A stretch of DNA of 59,775 nt from assembly GCA_018823135.1 (NCBI GenBank), contig JAHJJF010000106.1, forward strand, positions 1-59,775, given 5' to 3'. The notes under the pieces were generated by a model. It was given only the letters and a program-made list of their open reading frames with translations, was not told the DNA's origin and ran no database searches. The DNA is from Pseudomonadota bacterium. Its GTDB lineage: Bacteria > Desulfobacterota > Desulfobulbia > Desulfobulbales > CALZHT01. The translations under genes were made by a program, and so were the position numbers. Positions 58,388-59,775 of the stretch are shown here, one piece after another (within the stretch, counting starts at the first letter, position 1; every line of letters begins with the position of its first letter).

Positions 58388-59775
58388 ATGCAAATATTCC
58401 TATGGGTTTTGCTGCTCATTGTTCTTGCTGAAGTTATGTCTCTTCGAAAGCGTATAAAAAAACTTGAGGAGAGTAATCCTAAGGGGCAAGAGACAGAGAA
58501 GCTTCGAACCAGAAAAGGCGAAATCAGGGAAGAAGTAAGGGTGCCCTCTTTTACGCAGGATTTGAAAGAGGAACCGATTGCCACAAGAATTGCAGCAGTT
58601 TCCGAGAAAAAAGAAGTAAAAGAACCACCCGGAGAGTTTGTTGCGGAGTATCGAAAAGTCGCCGATGCCAGAGATTTTTTTCCAGCACCTCCTGGGCCCA
58701 TTGACAAATTTCTGGAGCAGTTAAAGGCCTTTTTCACTACAGGAAATATTGTTCTCAAGGTCGGCATTATCATATTGTTTTTCGGCGTCGCATTCCTGTT
58801 GAAATATGCCGCACAGCGCAACCTTTTTCCAATTGAGTTCAGACTGGCAGGCGTTGCTGTTTTTGGATTGTCCCTGTTGATTGCCGGCTGGCGTCTTCGC
58901 GCTCGGGTCCTGCTCTACGGATTAACTTTACAGGGTGGCGGGGTCGGTATCCTGTATCTGACCGTCTTTGCAGCATCAAAGCTTTACCATTTTCTTCCCC
59001 CCACCTTATCTCTGGTCATAATGGTCGGCCTTGTGGGCCTTTCCGGGGCGTTGGCGGTGATGCAGGACGCTAAAGCTTTGGCGATCTTCGGCATAACCGG
59101 CGGTTTTCTTGCGCCGGTACTGATGTCCACCGGCAGCGGCAGCCATGTAATGCTCTTTTCTTATTACGCCCTGTTAAATGCCGGAATTCTCGGGATTGCC
59201 TGGTTTAAAGCATGGCGGGTGCTTAACCTGTTGGGTTTTGTTTTTACCTTTGTGATTGCTTCATTCTGGGGGAGTAACTATTATCAGCCGGATTATTTTA
59301 GCACCACCGAACCCTTTCTCGTACTGTTCTTTGTGTTTTATGTGGCTATCTCGGTGCTGTTTGCCCATCGCCAGCCGCCGAAATTAAAAGGCTTTATTGA
59401 CGGGCCGCTGGTTTTCGGCGTATCCCTTGTTTCCTTTGCCCTGCAGGCTTGTCTGGTGAAGGACTTCGAATATGGACTAGCCATCAGCGCTTGTGCTGCA
59501 GGTCTGTTTTATATCCTTTTAGCAACAATTCTCTGGCGGCGTCTGACTGAAGGCATGCGGATGCTGACCGAGGCTTTTCTGGCTATAGGGGTAGTCTTCG
59601 GCTCCCTTGCCATTCCCCTTGCCCTGGATGGTCATTGGACTGCTACGGCATGGGCTCTTGAAGGCGGGGCCATGGTCTGGGTCGGGGTCAGGCAGAAAAG
59701 ACTAGGCGCCCGGGTCTTTGGTGTGCTCCTGCAATTCGGCTCGGGTATCTCGTTTTTAATTGCCGCATGCACTCC
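58388..59775 (+). CDS. DUF2339 family polytopic membrane protein, partial
   Basis: The gene runs off the right edge; 462 codons are present. The ATG at 58388 follows GAGGAGAAAGG by 7-8 bases. The product begins with a membrane helix (IFLWVLLLIVLAEVMSL) and a charged coiled-coil/linker region (about 20-100). The DUF2339 hallmark FFTTGNIVLKVGIIILFFGV follows, then many membrane helices, including LTLQGGGVGILYLTVFAASK. The family has unknown function. The C-terminal half is outside the window. Confidence 0.88.
   Translation, partial: MQIFLWVLLLIVLAEVMSLRKRIKKLEESNPKGQETEKLRTRKGEIREEVRVPSFTQDLKEEPIATRIAAVSEKKEVKEPPGEFVAEYRKVADARDFFPAPPGPIDKFLEQLKAFFTTGNIVLKVGIIILFFGVAFLLKYAAQRNLFPIEFRLAGVAVFGLSLLIAGWRLRARVLLYGLTLQGGGVGILYLTVFAASKLYHFLPPTLSLVIMVGLVGLSGALAVMQDAKALAIFGITGGFLAPVLMSTGSGSHVMLFSYYALLNAGILGIAWFKAWRVLNLLGFVFTFVIASFWGSNYYQPDYFSTTEPFLVLFFVFYVAISVLFAHRQPPKLKGFIDGPLVFGVSLVSFALQACLVKDFEYGLAISACAAGLFYILLATILWRRLTEGMRMLTEAFLAIGVVFGSLAIPLALDGHWTATAWALEGGAMVWVGVRQKRLGARVFGVLLQFGSGISFLIAACT

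Noticed and set aside
1-59775. CRISPR arrays, tRNA or rRNA genes, prophage or transposase genes
   Set aside because: No regular direct-repeat array, no cloverleaf-like sequence and no integrase, transposase or phage structural gene was seen, apart from housekeeping xerD.

Overview
The window reads as a chromosomal segment of a Gram-negative anaerobe, most likely a Desulfobacterota (sulfate- or sulfur-metabolising, Desulfobulbales-like) bacterium. The supporting features are a CbiMQO/NikR nickel-cobalt uptake locus, multihaem c-type cytochromes next to a b-type cytochrome, many two-component and sigma-54 regulators, an NO-associated YgbA protein and abundant small zinc-ribbon proteins. Taxonomy is an inference from gene content; no 16S or other marker search was possible. 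No rRNA, tRNA, CRISPR array, prophage or insertion sequence was recognised.

Layout. 1-1014: end of a CzcCBA-type metal efflux locus (partial TolC-family gene and a Cys/His-bearing exported protein). 1248-4386: cbiM-cbiQ-cbiO and nikR, with an inverted repeat in front of cbiM. 4387-6651: AT-rich gap (origin candidate), dnaA and a small zinc-ribbon protein. 6662-10674: hemY-type oxidase, flavodoxin-fold protein, exported two-repeat protein, cobalamin adenosyltransferase and a small membrane protein. 10696-11925: a Gfo/Idh/MocA gene bracketed by direct and inverted repeats. 11962-22073: M48 peptidase with TPRs, J-domain protein, pgi, small proteins, a thioredoxin-fold/TPR protein, a monohaem protein and an exported DUF255 protein. 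22148-35253: a regulatory-transport block described below. 35851-37610: heptahaem cytochrome plus cytochrome b. 37915-43821: small zinc proteins, dodecin, an NO-linked operon, fatty acid cis/trans isomerase and a PilZ protein. 43876-48930: NtrC-type two-component pair, three tandem paralogous small membrane proteins and an M50 protease. 49306-53656: DHH-CBS-tRNA nucleotidyltransferase, xerD and rpsU. 53838-59775: glcD, ddl, a GAF histidine kinase and the start of a DUF2339 membrane protein.

The most interesting region is 22148-35253. A PAS/sigma-54 activator is followed by a NifX-like protein, a membrane histidine kinase, a stand-alone receiver, a kinase-like protein with a degenerate ATPase domain, a small protein and three receiver proteins (one degenerate), then a CBS-pair protein. 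The same strand continues with an SLC13-type Na+ symporter, a protein matching the LCIB/C beta-carbonic-anhydrase pattern, an NhaD Na+/H+ antiporter and an RpoH-like sigma factor. I infer that the three middle genes could form a Na+-driven inorganic-carbon uptake and interconversion unit, under control of a multi-step phosphorelay. A short motif (TFAEAGE followed by an aromatic, D/E, TA and K/R) is shared by the small protein and by the C-terminal tails of two receivers; I do not recognise it as a described domain.
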